Positions 18,345-26,618 of a DNA stretch of 64,000 nt are shown here, piece by piece; position 1 is the stretch's first letter, and each line of letters begins with the position of its first letter. The notes beneath the pieces are model-generated. The model had not been told where the DNA came from and ran no database searches. It saw nothing but the letters and a program-made list of their open reading frames with translations. A program made the translations under genes and the position numbers. The stretch is from Nostoc sp. UHCC 0870. GTDB lineage: Bacteria > Cyanobacteriota > Cyanobacteriia > Cyanobacteriales > Nostocaceae. The stretch spans positions 4,228,001 to 4,292,000 of the forward strand of contig NZ_CP091913.1 of assembly GCF_022063185.1 (NCBI RefSeq), in the 5' to 3' direction.

Positions 18345-19133
18345 TCAACTTGAAAATTCCACAATTACCGGCGTATGGTCGCTGGGTTGGGGTAGTTTTC
18401 TAGGGGTGATGTCAATAGTGCAGCTTTTTGCTTGCTCGTATAATACAGATGTCAGATAGTGATGATCAATGCGCCAACCCAAGTTGCGACGGAAGGCGGC
18501 GGTGCGATAGTCCCACCAACTGAAGTTTCCGCCTTCATTAGTAAATTTACGAAAGGCATCAGCAAAGCCTAGTTCTAGAACATCTCGTAAGGCTTGACGC
18601 TCTGCTTCAGAGGCCATGATGTGATTTTCGGCTTTGACTTGTTCGTGAATATCTCTGGCTTCTAGGGCAATATTAAAGTCGCCACACATACAGATGCTAG
18701 GTTCAGATTGCAGAAGTGTTTGCAAATATTCCCGCAGCACTGTCAACCAGCGTAGTTTAAATTCGTACTTCTCGCTGCCCACGGATGAACCATTGGGAAC
18801 ATAGAGGTTCACAATCCGCACACCATCTATTACACCAGTGATTACCCGTTTTTGCTCGTCCCATGCTGGATCAATATCTGGTAAAACTGCTGTGAATCCG
18901 GTAGTAACATCTTTAAGTGGTTGCTGACTAATGAAGGCCACACCGTTATAGGCTTTTTGTCCTGACACATACAGGTGATAGCCTAAATCTTCTAAAGGCG
19001 ATCGCGGAAAATCTGCATCTACAACTTTGGTTTCTTGCAAACAGAGAACATCTACGGGATTTTGCCTTAACCAATCAATAACCTGTTCTAGACGAGTGCG
19101 AATTGAGTTGACATTCCAAGTAGCGATTTTCAT
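18345..19133 (-). CDS. xth: Exodeoxyribonuclease III / AP endonuclease
   Basis: 262 residues with the exonuclease III fold motifs: MKIATWNVNSIRTR, VDVLCLQETKV (catalytic Glu), VNLYVPNG, CGDFNIA, GWRIDHHYLT and the final SDHTPVIVEF (catalytic Asp-His). It is a Mg2+-dependent base-excision repair enzyme that cuts at abasic sites and trims 3' ends. Length is typical. The start at ATG 19133 directly opens the conserved strand. Confidence 0.93.
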   Translation of the reverse strand: MKIATWNVNSIRTRLEQVIDWLRQNPVDVLCLQETKVVDADFPRSPLEDLGYHLYVSGQKAYNGVAFISQQPLKDVTTGFTAVLPDIDPAWDEQKRVITGVIDGVRIVNLYVPNGSSVGSEKYEFKLRWLTVLREYLQTLLQSEPSICMCGDFNIALEARDIHEQVKAENHIMASEAERQALRDVLELGFADAFRKFTNEGGNFSWWDYRTAAFRRNLGWRIDHHYLTSVLYEQAKSCTIDITPRKLPQPSDHTPVIVEFSS

Positions 19134-19558
19134 TAGTTAATTAACAGTGTCTGTATAGAGAACAAATTTTTAACGATGATTTTTTAGAATTATTTAATAT
19201 TTATCAGGTTTCTTTATTTTTAGCCATTTTCTCTAAATGGACACCATAAAAAATTGATCCCATCTATAATTTTTAGTATTGTTAGCTACAAAATTTCACT
19301 ATATTGTGAGTTCTGCTACAAAATATTTTACTAGTTTCTGATCCCCAAGGTAGATGAAACTTAGAATACATGAGTTATATTTAAAAGGCGGTGGGTTAGT
19401 GGCTATGACGTATGATCTCAAATTAACCAAGATTACCCTTTAAGGAGTCTATTAGGTTAATTTAAATTGCAAAATTGTCAGTAATAATTTTATTTCCTCA
19501 TAATATTATTAAAGATTTTATTGTGGGGAGCATCTTACCGACAGAACCAAAACAATTT
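19134..19558. other. Intergenic region between xth and the glycosyltransferase gene
   Basis: About 425 bp between divergent genes, AT-rich. It should carry both promoters. In-frame DNA from 19475 extends the glycosyltransferase reading frame upstream but does not look like protein of this family. Nothing else was recognised. Confidence 0.5.
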
Positions 19559-20620
19559 ATGAAAATCGCTCAAGTTGCCCCCCTGTGGGAACGAGTTCCA
19601 CCTCCCAATTATGGAGGGATTGAACTGGTAGTGAGTCACTTGACCAATGAATTAGTACGTCGTGGTCATGAGGTTACATTATTCGCTTCTGGTGATTCTC
19701 AAACCTTGGCTAATTTAGCAGCAGTTTACCCACGTGCATTACGCTTCGACAATACAGTCCAAGAGTATGCCGTGTATGAAATGCTAGAACTTAGTCAAGT
19801 TTACCAACAAGCAGAGAAATTTGACCTGATTCATTCTCATATAGGGATTTCGGCATTACCCTTGGCGAGTTTGGTTTTAACTCCGACTGTACACACTCTG
19901 CATGGTAGTTTTACTAAAGATAACCAGAACCTTTTTAGTTATCACCAAAAACAGCCATACGTCAGTATTAGTAACGCCCAGCGTCAAATTCATCTCAACT
20001 ATATTGAAACCGTTTATAACGGGATTGAACCAGCAGATTATCCATTCATTGCCCAACCGCAAGAACCGCCTTACTTAGCATTTTTAGGGCGATTTTCTCC
20101 CGAAAAGGGGCCACAATATGCGATCGCAATGGCTAAAAAAACTGGCTGGAAATTGAAGATGGCGGGGAAAGTTGATGTAGTCGATGCCAATTTTTTTGAA
20201 CAAGAAATTTTTCCCCAGATAGACGGGCAGCAGATAGAATATTTAGGCGAAATTAACCATACACAAAAAGCTCAATTACTTGGTAACGCTGCAATAACTC
20301 TTTTTCCTATTAGCTGGCAAGAACCCTTTGGGTTAGTGATGATTGAATCAATGGCAACTGGTACACCAGTAATCGCCATAAATCGAGGTTCTGTAACAGA
20401 GGTGATAGAACAAGGCAAAACAGGTTTTATTTGCGAAACCTATGATGAAATGGTTCAGATGATTCCGGCGGCTCTGGAATTAAATCGTCGCCAGTGTAGA
20501 GAATATGTAGAAGACAAATTTAGTGTTATCCAAATGGTTAACAAATATGAAGCCGTCTATGAACAAGTGATCAATAATCAAATCCAATTAAGCAGTTATA
20601 TTCATGCGGCTCAAATCTAA
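19559..20620 (+). CDS. Family 4 glycosyltransferase
   Basis: A GT-B fold enzyme. The N-terminal domain has MKIAQVAPLWERVPPPNYGG and VSHLTNELVRRGHEVTLFAS. The C-terminal donor-binding domain has FLGRFSPEKGPQYAIAMAKK, GEINHTQKAQLLGNAA, PISWQEPFGLVMIESMATG (EX7E region) and VTEVIEQGKTGFIC. It transfers sugar from a nucleotide donor, acceptor unknown. The start at ATG 19559 matches the family N-terminus; an upstream start at 19475 would add 28 unlikely residues. Confidence 0.88.
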   Translation: MKIAQVAPLWERVPPPNYGGIELVVSHLTNELVRRGHEVTLFASGDSQTLANLAAVYPRALRFDNTVQEYAVYEMLELSQVYQQAEKFDLIHSHIGISALPLASLVLTPTVHTLHGSFTKDNQNLFSYHQKQPYVSISNAQRQIHLNYIETVYNGIEPADYPFIAQPQEPPYLAFLGRFSPEKGPQYAIAMAKKTGWKLKMAGKVDVVDANFFEQEIFPQIDGQQIEYLGEINHTQKAQLLGNAAITLFPISWQEPFGLVMIESMATGTPVIAINRGSVTEVIEQGKTGFICETYDEMVQMIPAALELNRRQCREYVEDKFSVIQMVNKYEAVYEQVINNQIQLSSYIHAAQI

Positions 20621-20680
20621 TTTTAAACAACAACTTTTTTTAACATTTTTCAACAATAATTTCTTGAAGAGGAGATTGGT

Positions 20681-20875
20681 ATGATGAGTATGCGAGTAAA
20701 CAATTGCCCATGTTGCGGTGGTTCTCTCCTGCGCCACGTTCGTCACAATGAATTGTATTGGTTCTGTTTGTCTTGTAGACAAGAAGTTCCGCTTTTAAAT
20801 ACTAATCGCTTACCAAATGTGGATACGCGCAATACTGGTGTTGTTGCTCAATCGTCTGTGAGTGCTGAGTTGTGA
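20681..20875 (+). CDS. Small zinc-ribbon protein
   Basis: 64 residues with two metal-binding pairs, NCPCCGG and FCLSCRQ, spaced 18 residues apart: a complete C4 zinc ribbon. AGGAGA lies 8 bp ahead of the ATG pair at 20681/20684. No other domain is present; the function is unknown, perhaps nucleic-acid or protein binding. The last residues (SVSAEL) and the stop codon are encoded by the adjacent TGTGAGTGCTGAGT repeat, so the repeat has set the C-terminus. Confidence 0.7.
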   Translation: MMSMRVNNCPCCGGSLLRHVRHNELYWFCLSCRQEVPLLNTNRLPNVDTRNTGVVAQSSVSAEL

Positions 20876-20935
20876 GTGCTGAGTTGTGAGTGCTGAGTTG
20901 TGAGTGCTGAGTTGTGAGTGCTGAGTGCTGAGTTG
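20857..20935. repeat. 14-bp tandem repeat (heptanucleotide class)
   Basis: TGTGAGTGCTGAGT is repeated about five times, ending in shorter GTGCTGA units. It overlaps the last 19 bp of the zinc-ribbon gene. Related GAGTGCTGAG units are at 33471-33512 and near 46800. Confidence 0.9.
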
Positions 20936-21033
20936 TTTCTCTCTCGTGTACTGTAATCTCTTGGGTTTTCAATGTGTAGTTTTTGGCTCTACCTGATAAA
21001 ATCAGGTGGAGCTAAATTATGGGGTAGAAGGCT

Positions 21034-22056
21034 GTGTTAGCAGCATTACTATATGGTCAAGAAGATTTACGCTTAGAACAAGTTGCAGACCCCTATCCAG
21101 ATGTAAGTGAAGTAGTAATTAAAGTAGGGGTTGCTACTACTTGTGGTACAGATTTAAAAGTGTGGCGGCGTGGTGGTCATGCCAAGATGTTGAAACCGCC
21201 AACTTTGTTTGGTCATGAAGCCGCAGGACAGATTGTTGCAGTGGGTGCAGGTGTAACAGGTTGGCAAGTAGGCGATCGCATCATTGCTAATAATTCTGCC
21301 CCCTGCATGAAATGCTTTTTTTGTCAACGCCAAGAATATTCTCTATGTCCGCATTTAACTTGGAATAACGGCACATTTGCGGAATATTTGAAAATTCCTG
21401 CCCCGATTGTGCAGCATAATATGTTGCGTGTTCCTGATGATTTGCCGTTAGAATTGGCGGCTATGACTGAACCATTGGCTTGTGTGCTGCATGGGGTCGC
21501 CCGTTCTAATGTTAAACCCAAAGATAGAGTTGTGGTTTTAGGAGATGGGGCAATTGGGTTGATGTTTGTTGCAGCGTTGGCGGATACTACTGAGGTGCTG
21601 CTGTGGGGAGGTAATGACCACAGACTAGAAATTGGTCAAAAACTGGGTGCAGCTAAAACCTTTAATTATCATCAAATTACCGATATTCCTGGTGTGGTGA
21701 AAGAACTAACCCCAGGTTGGGGTGCAGATGTGGTGATTGAAGCAACGGGAGTACCCAGCGTTTGGGAAACTGCGATCGCCTGCGCTCGTCCTGGTGCTAC
21801 AGTCAATTTATTCGGTGGTTGTCCACGAGATACAACAATTACGGTCAACACAGAACAATTACACTACAGCGAACTCACCTTAAAAGGCGTATTTCATAAC
21901 ACCCCCGAATATGTGCGGGCTGCGCTGTCATTGATTGCTAGTCGTAAAATCCCCTTTGAATTATTGATTAGTGAACAGCGACCATTAAAAGATTTAGAAC
22001 AGGTTTTTCATGATATGAAAGCGCGGAAAGTAATAAAAGTGGCTATTAATCCTTAA
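21034..22056 (+). CDS. Zinc-dependent medium-chain alcohol/polyol dehydrogenase
   Basis: 340 residues, MDR superfamily. Catalytic-zinc residues are visible in TTCGTDLKVW (Cys) and LFGHEAAG (His-Glu), and the structural zinc in CMKCFFCQRQEYSLC (four Cys). The nucleotide site is VVVLGDGAIGLMFVAAL, and its pocket is consistent with NAD(H). Family members oxidise alcohols, sorbitol or threonine; the substrate cannot be told. It starts with GTG at 21034, because no ATG precedes the conserved LAALLYGQEDL. Confidence 0.88.
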   Translation: MLAALLYGQEDLRLEQVADPYPDVSEVVIKVGVATTCGTDLKVWRRGGHAKMLKPPTLFGHEAAGQIVAVGAGVTGWQVGDRIIANNSAPCMKCFFCQRQEYSLCPHLTWNNGTFAEYLKIPAPIVQHNMLRVPDDLPLELAAMTEPLACVLHGVARSNVKPKDRVVVLGDGAIGLMFVAALADTTEVLLWGGNDHRLEIGQKLGAAKTFNYHQITDIPGVVKELTPGWGADVVIEATGVPSVWETAIACARPGATVNLFGGCPRDTTITVNTEQLHYSELTLKGVFHNTPEYVRAALSLIASRKIPFELLISEQRPLKDLEQVFHDMKARKVIKVAINP

Positions 22057-22099
22057 TAATAAAATAAGGTATTTAATATGGCACTAATAAGTTTATTAA

Positions 22100-22408
22100 T
22101 TATAGGTTTTCTTCTGGATTTGCAAATAGAGATGTTAAATTACGTCTGGCACTGACAACTCTAACAATTTCAATTCCGTCGTTAGTAGTTATGTAGAAAA
22201 TAATATATCCATCTAATGGAAGTCCTCTTAAGTCTGGAAGCAAATCTTGGTATTTTCTTCCCATATGAGGAAAGTTAACGAGTTGTTGACATTTTTGATT
22301 AAACGCATATAAAAGTCGTTCACCAGCCTCAACATTTTCTACCGCGAAGTAATCTGCAATAGCTTGTAAATCACGAGAAGCAGGTAGTGAGATAATATAC
22401 CGATTCAT
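22100..22408 (-). CDS. RelE/ParE-family toxin
   Basis: 102 residues with the ParE-like fold: an N-terminal strand and helix (YIISLPASRDLQAIADYF), FPHMGRKYQDLLPDLRGLPL and the C-terminal strands YIIFYITTNDGIEIVRVVSARRNL. Such toxins act on gyrase (ParE) or on mRNA at the ribosome (RelE). The conserved RVVSARRN end favours the ParE branch. ATG overlaps the stop of the upstream antitoxin gene by four bases. Confidence 0.82.
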   Translation of the reverse strand: MNRYIISLPASRDLQAIADYFAVENVEAGERLLYAFNQKCQQLVNFPHMGRKYQDLLPDLRGLPLDGYIIFYITTNDGIEIVRVVSARRNLTSLFANPEENL

Positions 22409-22671
22409 TTCTCAGCCTTTTTTGCTTGCTGCAACTGTGTTAAAAGCTGATTCACAAAAGTTTCACCATCAATTCCTTCTCCCCTTTCAAGTGATGCTAT
22501 ACCTTCATCAATCTTGGTGCGAGTTTCTTCCAGCCACCCTTGATTAGAAATAGTCTCTTCTTCTAAAAGGCGTAATGCACTTTTAATTACTTCATCAACG
22601 CTGTGGAATCTACCTGTGGCTAGCAAAACTTGAATTATCTGTTCTTGCTCTGGGCTTAAGGTAATACTCAT
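22405..22671 (-). CDS. ParD-like antitoxin
   Basis: Ribbon-helix-helix type: SITLSPEQEQIIQVLLATGR, then FHSVDEVIKSALRLLEEET, with an acidic C-terminal tail that would bind the toxin. The start was chosen at ATG 22671 (MSITLSPEQE), which gives 88 residues; a start at 22743 would add 24 basic, unconserved residues. The antitoxin-first order and four-base overlap with the toxin are typical of type II modules. It likely represses its own operon. Confidence 0.82.
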   Translation of the reverse strand: MSITLSPEQEQIIQVLLATGRFHSVDEVIKSALRLLEEETISNQGWLEETRTKIDEGIASLERGEGIDGETFVNQLLTQLQQAKKAEK

Positions 22672-22873
22672 AAATATTCCATTTCTTGCCTTTCTCTTAT
22701 GATAGAGCGTATATATAGCGTTGCCTTGTCTGCTGAGGTACAAATTTAACGGTTGTCAAGACACATTACCCTTCTAATTTGACATTATCTTTCTATAAAA
22801 CGGGAATCCTATAGTTATCCCTTCATTGTCACCACACAATGAAGAAATTTCTCTGTGAGTCCCGTATAAGAAA

Positions 22874-23485
22874 ATGCTCAAAACATCTCAGCTTAACTTT
22901 TTGATTTGCGCCTGTTCTCTAGTTTCTGGGCTAGGCGTGGGAATGGTATTTGATACCAAAGCGAATGCTTTACCAGGACAAAGTACAGAGGATGTTGGTA
23001 CTTGGATTAAAGCCCATCCCACCTTACGCCCTGGTAGGGGAGAGAAATTATATATTCAAAAAAGTGATACAGCAGCCCAGCGATTTACTTTTCAGGCTTC
23101 CGTGTTGCCTCCTGGTAGAGTAGAATTCAGCAAAGACCGGAGTAGGATTCGCTACGAGCGTCTAGCTATGTACGATGCTGTTAATGGCATGAGCTTTCAG
23201 CGTTTGCAAGAATCATTGCGGGTAATTTACGGTTTAGATATTTATCAAGACTTTAAAAATGCCCAAACTATATATGAATATCCTAACCAGAGTGCAATTA
23301 ACTCGGCGCGTTTTGCGAAAACTCCTATTAGAGAAGCTTTAAGGGGAGAATTACGAGTAGGCGATCGCTACGCCTATTGGGTAGAAATTGCCCAACCACG
23401 AACTGGTAAAGCTTTCACAGGACAAATGACTGTTTTACTCAAAACTGACTTAGATAAGTTAGAAGCAGAACTGCGAAATCGTTAG
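22874..23485 (+). CDS. Exported protein of unknown function
   Basis: 203 residues. A signal peptide is likely (FLICACSLVSGLGVGMVF, with cleavage near ANA-LP). The mature part has no motif I recognise; it contains WIKAHPTLRPGRGEKLYIQK, a region rich in Arg and Tyr, and ends in charged KTDLDKLEAELRNR. No metal or catalytic pattern is evident. It stands alone on the plus strand, with a plausible terminator-like pair ('cccgacttttc'/'gagtcggagtt') around 23526-23552. Confidence 0.7.
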   Translation: MLKTSQLNFLICACSLVSGLGVGMVFDTKANALPGQSTEDVGTWIKAHPTLRPGRGEKLYIQKSDTAAQRFTFQASVLPPGRVEFSKDRSRIRYERLAMYDAVNGMSFQRLQESLRVIYGLDIYQDFKNAQTIYEYPNQSAINSARFAKTPIREALRGELRVGDRYAYWVEIAQPRTGKAFTGQMTVLLKTDLDKLEAELRNR

Positions 23486-23667
23486 TTAGTCTATGACAGC
23501 CCTAATTTGTTTTGAGAAACTAGAACCCCGACTTTTCAAAAGAGTCGGAGTTTTGTTGTTCAGATTGCTGATTTTTGCACTTGCAACTGAGAATCACCCA
23601 CTTGGCTAGGCTACGTTAATTAGTGTATAAATTGACGTTGTTGATTGCTGAGTAGGATTAATTTCAA

Positions 23668-24003
23668 TTGGTTTTAATCATCCGTGAACCTGCTACCTCT
23701 GAAGAGATAGAGGAAATGCTGAAAACTTGGGACGTATTTATTAAGATAGCAGTAGACATAGAACGCAAAATTCTTGCAGGTGGAGGCGTTCGCCACTACG
23801 AATGTGAACAAGAGTTGCTGAAAGACGGTAGCAGACAAAAGGATATTTGGGGTGCTGATTGGTCTCCTTACACTGAGGAAATCGTGTTTGAGTCAATCAT
23901 CAATATCCGCCCTAGCCAAAACAACCGTAGTATGATCATCCAATCTCCACAAATTCGAGAACAAGTTAATCAAATTACCAAACGATTGCTAGGAGGATTG
24001 TAA
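23668..24003 (+). CDS. DUF5674 family protein
   Basis: 111 residues matching the DUF5674 pattern: IIREPATSEEIEEML, AVDIERKILAGGGVRHYECE, WGADW and the end FESIINIRPSQNNRSM. The function of the family is unknown. It starts with TTG at 23668, preceded by a weak AGGATT; no ATG is available before the conserved part. Its stop overlaps the ATG of the next gene (TAATG), so the pair is cotranslated. Confidence 0.75.
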   Translation: MVLIIREPATSEEIEEMLKTWDVFIKIAVDIERKILAGGGVRHYECEQELLKDGSRQKDIWGADWSPYTEEIVFESIINIRPSQNNRSMIIQSPQIREQVNQITKRLLGGL

Positions 24004-24365
24004 TGCCAAACTGGAGTGCAATTGAAGCTATTTTTGTACGCCAACCCCACGCACAACAGTTGGGAGAATTGGCAGCTTGTTTAGCACGCCTCAACTCTTG
24101 GTCACAAAAAAATGCTAACCGTGAATTAGTTCCAGTATTGTTGGAAGAAAGTTTGTTGTATTTGTCTTTGGTACAACAAAAAAATGAGACAAATAATTTT
24201 GAATTAAATCAACTCCAAGACTTGCTACAGGGCTGGAAACAAGATTGGATAAATATTTGGGACAAGCCAACAGAGACAGCACGTATTGCATCTGCTGCAT
24301 CTAATTGGTCACAGCGAGTATTGGATATGTCTGGGTTGCTGACCTCTGAATCTATGAGTGCTTAG
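24003..24365 (+). CDS. Conserved hypothetical protein
   Basis: 120 residues, predicted all-helical and soluble, rich in Leu, Asn and Gln (QQLGELAACLARLNSWSQKN). No known domain recognised. Overlap with the DUF5674 gene by one base suggests that both act together, perhaps as a small two-component module, but nothing in the sequence identifies the role. Confidence 0.65.
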   Translation: MPNWSAIEAIFVRQPHAQQLGELAACLARLNSWSQKNANRELVPVLLEESLLYLSLVQQKNETNNFELNQLQDLLQGWKQDWINIWDKPTETARIASAASNWSQRVLDMSGLLTSESMSA

Positions 24366-24390
24366 TCTCAAGTTATCTATTTCCTACTTC

Positions 24391-24750
24391 CTAAAAACTT
24401 CCAGAAGGTGGAGTTTGCCAAACGCCAGAAAAAATACTTTCTACAGCTAAAGCGATTCTCAGCAAATCTTCCTTGAGTAATGGCGGCCAATCTACACCAG
24501 CCCTTCGCCCTGCTACAAATAGCTGTTGCGCCTTAATACTTAATTGATAAAGGGCAAAAGTTAATTCTCTATCTAGGCTGGGGGATTCTTTCAGTGCTTC
24601 AAATACAACCTTCAAAGCTAATAAAATCGAAGTGATTTGACCGGGTACCGGTGGCTTTCCCCACTTCATCCGCGTCAATAGGGCATCTGGGTTATCCTCA
24701 GTTGCTATTGTTTGCCCTACTAGAAGTTTGCGAGCTGTTTCGTAATTCAT
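24391..24750 (-). CDS. Conserved cyanobacterial hypothetical protein
   Basis: 119 residues with a strongly conserved-looking central part (ALLTRMKWGKPPVPGQITS and VFEALKESPSLDRELTFALY) and RRAGVDWPPLLKEDLLRIA near the C-terminus. Predicted helical and cytoplasmic. I recall relatives carrying the label dethiobiotin synthetase in some genomes, but no P-loop is present, so that label is not supported. Function unknown. Confidence 0.65.
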   Translation of the reverse strand: MNYETARKLLVGQTIATEDNPDALLTRMKWGKPPVPGQITSILLALKVVFEALKESPSLDRELTFALYQLSIKAQQLFVAGRRAGVDWPPLLKEDLLRIALAVESIFSGVWQTPPSGSF

Positions 24751-24930
24751 CTATCCAGCGTAGCGTAAGTTTTTACACAGTATAGATACTTGGTTATGCG
24801 CTATCTTTTGCTATCTGGAATGTCACCGTTTGGTGCTAAGTCCTCAAGGGCAATGTCTGACGACAAGCCAATTTAATCTACGCATCCCGTAAGCCTAGGA
24901 TAAATATATCCTTATATGTTGTGTATAACA

Positions 24931-26445
24931 TTAAGATTCCGCTTGAATTTGTCTGACAACTGTCAAGGCGGAATAACTTACCCCGGCTGTACCTTCTCCT
25001 GGATGGGTGGAGTCACCAACTAACCATAAATCTTGGATGGGTGTCCGATTAGCAAAACCAAAGGGGCCAAAGGTGGGGATTCTTTGACCAATACCGCCAA
25101 CTATACCGCGATCGCGCGCAGTATAGTAAGCAAAAGTTCGGGGCGTAGCGGCTTCTTGATAAACTATGGTTTCTGGTTTGAGATAAAAGTATTGTGCTAG
25201 TTTTGCGATCGCTTCTTGGGTAAACTTTTGTTTGAGTCCTGAATAATCTTCAGTACGCCTCCACTGTTCAGGGTCTACAAAGGATGAGGCGATAATTGTG
25301 GCTTTCCCTGCTGGTGCGCGACCATCACCCGCGTGACTGACAGAGACAAACAAAGAATTATTTTCGCCAATCTCTCCATCAGCATCATACAGAAACTGTA
25401 AGTGGGGCGGACAATCCAGAGGTATAGCACTAGCATCTACACCCAAATACACCACAAACGCACCAGATGCAGAAGGTAGCTTTTCTACACGCTGTTGATA
25501 ACCTGATGGTGCGGATTCTCCTAGGAGTTGTACTAAATTTTGGACAGTGACGTTAGCAACTACATGATCTGCTGTTTCTGTCCAGACTTCGCCTGTTTTT
25601 TGATTCCTAATCACAACAGCCGTAGCTTTGCCATTCTCAACTTTGATGTGTTCGACAGTGTGGCGCATTAATAATTTACCACCGTCTCTTTCTAAAGCTT
25701 CAACTAGGCGATCGCTTAATACCTGCATACTACCCTGAAGATGAAATAATCCTTGGGGTAGTTGGGATACACTCAAGGCTGTAGCGGCGTAAAGTAAAGC
25801 CGTTTCTTCAGCACTGACTTGAGAATATAGCTTCAGTTGTAAATCTAAAAATGTCCGCAGTCGTCGGTCATTTCCCAACCCAAATAACCTTAAAGCATCA
25901 CCTACAGTGAACAAAGTGAAGGGTGCAGTAATAAATGTACTCGGACGCACTGCTTGAATTAACTGACCTAAATCCCACAAATTGCGGGGAGGTAGCACAG
26001 GGTCACGTCCTTGGAATTCCCAACTGGCGTTAAATAAAGTTGCCATCAGTTGCCAAAAAGGTGCGCTACCAGGAAACTGCCTTTGTCGTTCTGCTTGCCA
26101 TTTTTCAGGGTCACGCCAGACATTAATCGGTGTATTTTCTCCAGGTAAAAAGACTGCACAAGCTGGGTCACAAGGGATTGCATCTGGTAACTCGATTTCT
26201 AATTCGGAAAATATCCGATGATGGATTCCTCCAGGTTCTAACCCTGCTACCTGGGTTGCGCCAACATCAAAGGTAAATCCTTGGCGTTTGAATGTAGAAG
26301 CACACCCGCCTGGAACAAGGGCTTGGTCTAGAATTAACACGCTGTAACCACGATGGGCTAATAATGCAGCCGCCGTCAGTCCACCAATTCCCGCACCAAT
26401 GACGACTACACGAGGTTTACTTTGATCAACAAAAATATTAGACAT
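24931..26445 (-). CDS. crtD: Carotenoid C-3',4' desaturase (CrtD)
   Basis: 504 residues of the phytoene-desaturase/CrtI-like FAD oxidoreductase family. The N-terminal dinucleotide fold is VVVIGAGIGGLTAAALLAHRGY, followed by LVPGGCASTF and FDVGATQVAGLEPGG. The C-terminal FAD motif is DLWLVGDSTHPGEGTAGVSYSAL. The overall sequence fits the cyanobacterial CrtD branch rather than the cis-carotene isomerase CrtH. CrtD introduces the 3',4' double bond needed for myxol glycosides in thylakoid and outer membranes. No other carotenoid gene is next to it. Confidence 0.82.
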   Translation of the reverse strand: MSNIFVDQSKPRVVVIGAGIGGLTAAALLAHRGYSVLILDQALVPGGCASTFKRQGFTFDVGATQVAGLEPGGIHHRIFSELEIELPDAIPCDPACAVFLPGENTPINVWRDPEKWQAERQRQFPGSAPFWQLMATLFNASWEFQGRDPVLPPRNLWDLGQLIQAVRPSTFITAPFTLFTVGDALRLFGLGNDRRLRTFLDLQLKLYSQVSAEETALLYAATALSVSQLPQGLFHLQGSMQVLSDRLVEALERDGGKLLMRHTVEHIKVENGKATAVVIRNQKTGEVWTETADHVVANVTVQNLVQLLGESAPSGYQQRVEKLPSASGAFVVYLGVDASAIPLDCPPHLQFLYDADGEIGENNSLFVSVSHAGDGRAPAGKATIIASSFVDPEQWRRTEDYSGLKQKFTQEAIAKLAQYFYLKPETIVYQEAATPRTFAYYTARDRGIVGGIGQRIPTFGPFGFANRTPIQDLWLVGDSTHPGEGTAGVSYSALTVVRQIQAES

Positions 26446-26618
26446 TAATATGAGCGTTACAAAAATTAATATTGTTACTCATAATTTTACCGCCATTTTC
26501 TGAGCGGATACCAATCTTCTCAGTATGAAAGCTGCATTAGTCAGGAAATTAACTTTGAGAAACTACCCAAAAGCTGGTAGCGTCTAACAAAGGATAATAT
26601 TTTTGTGGACGTGAGAGC

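Noticed and set aside
24391..24750. Dethiobiotin synthetase
   Set aside because: No P-loop or other synthetase motif is present and the protein is half the usual length.
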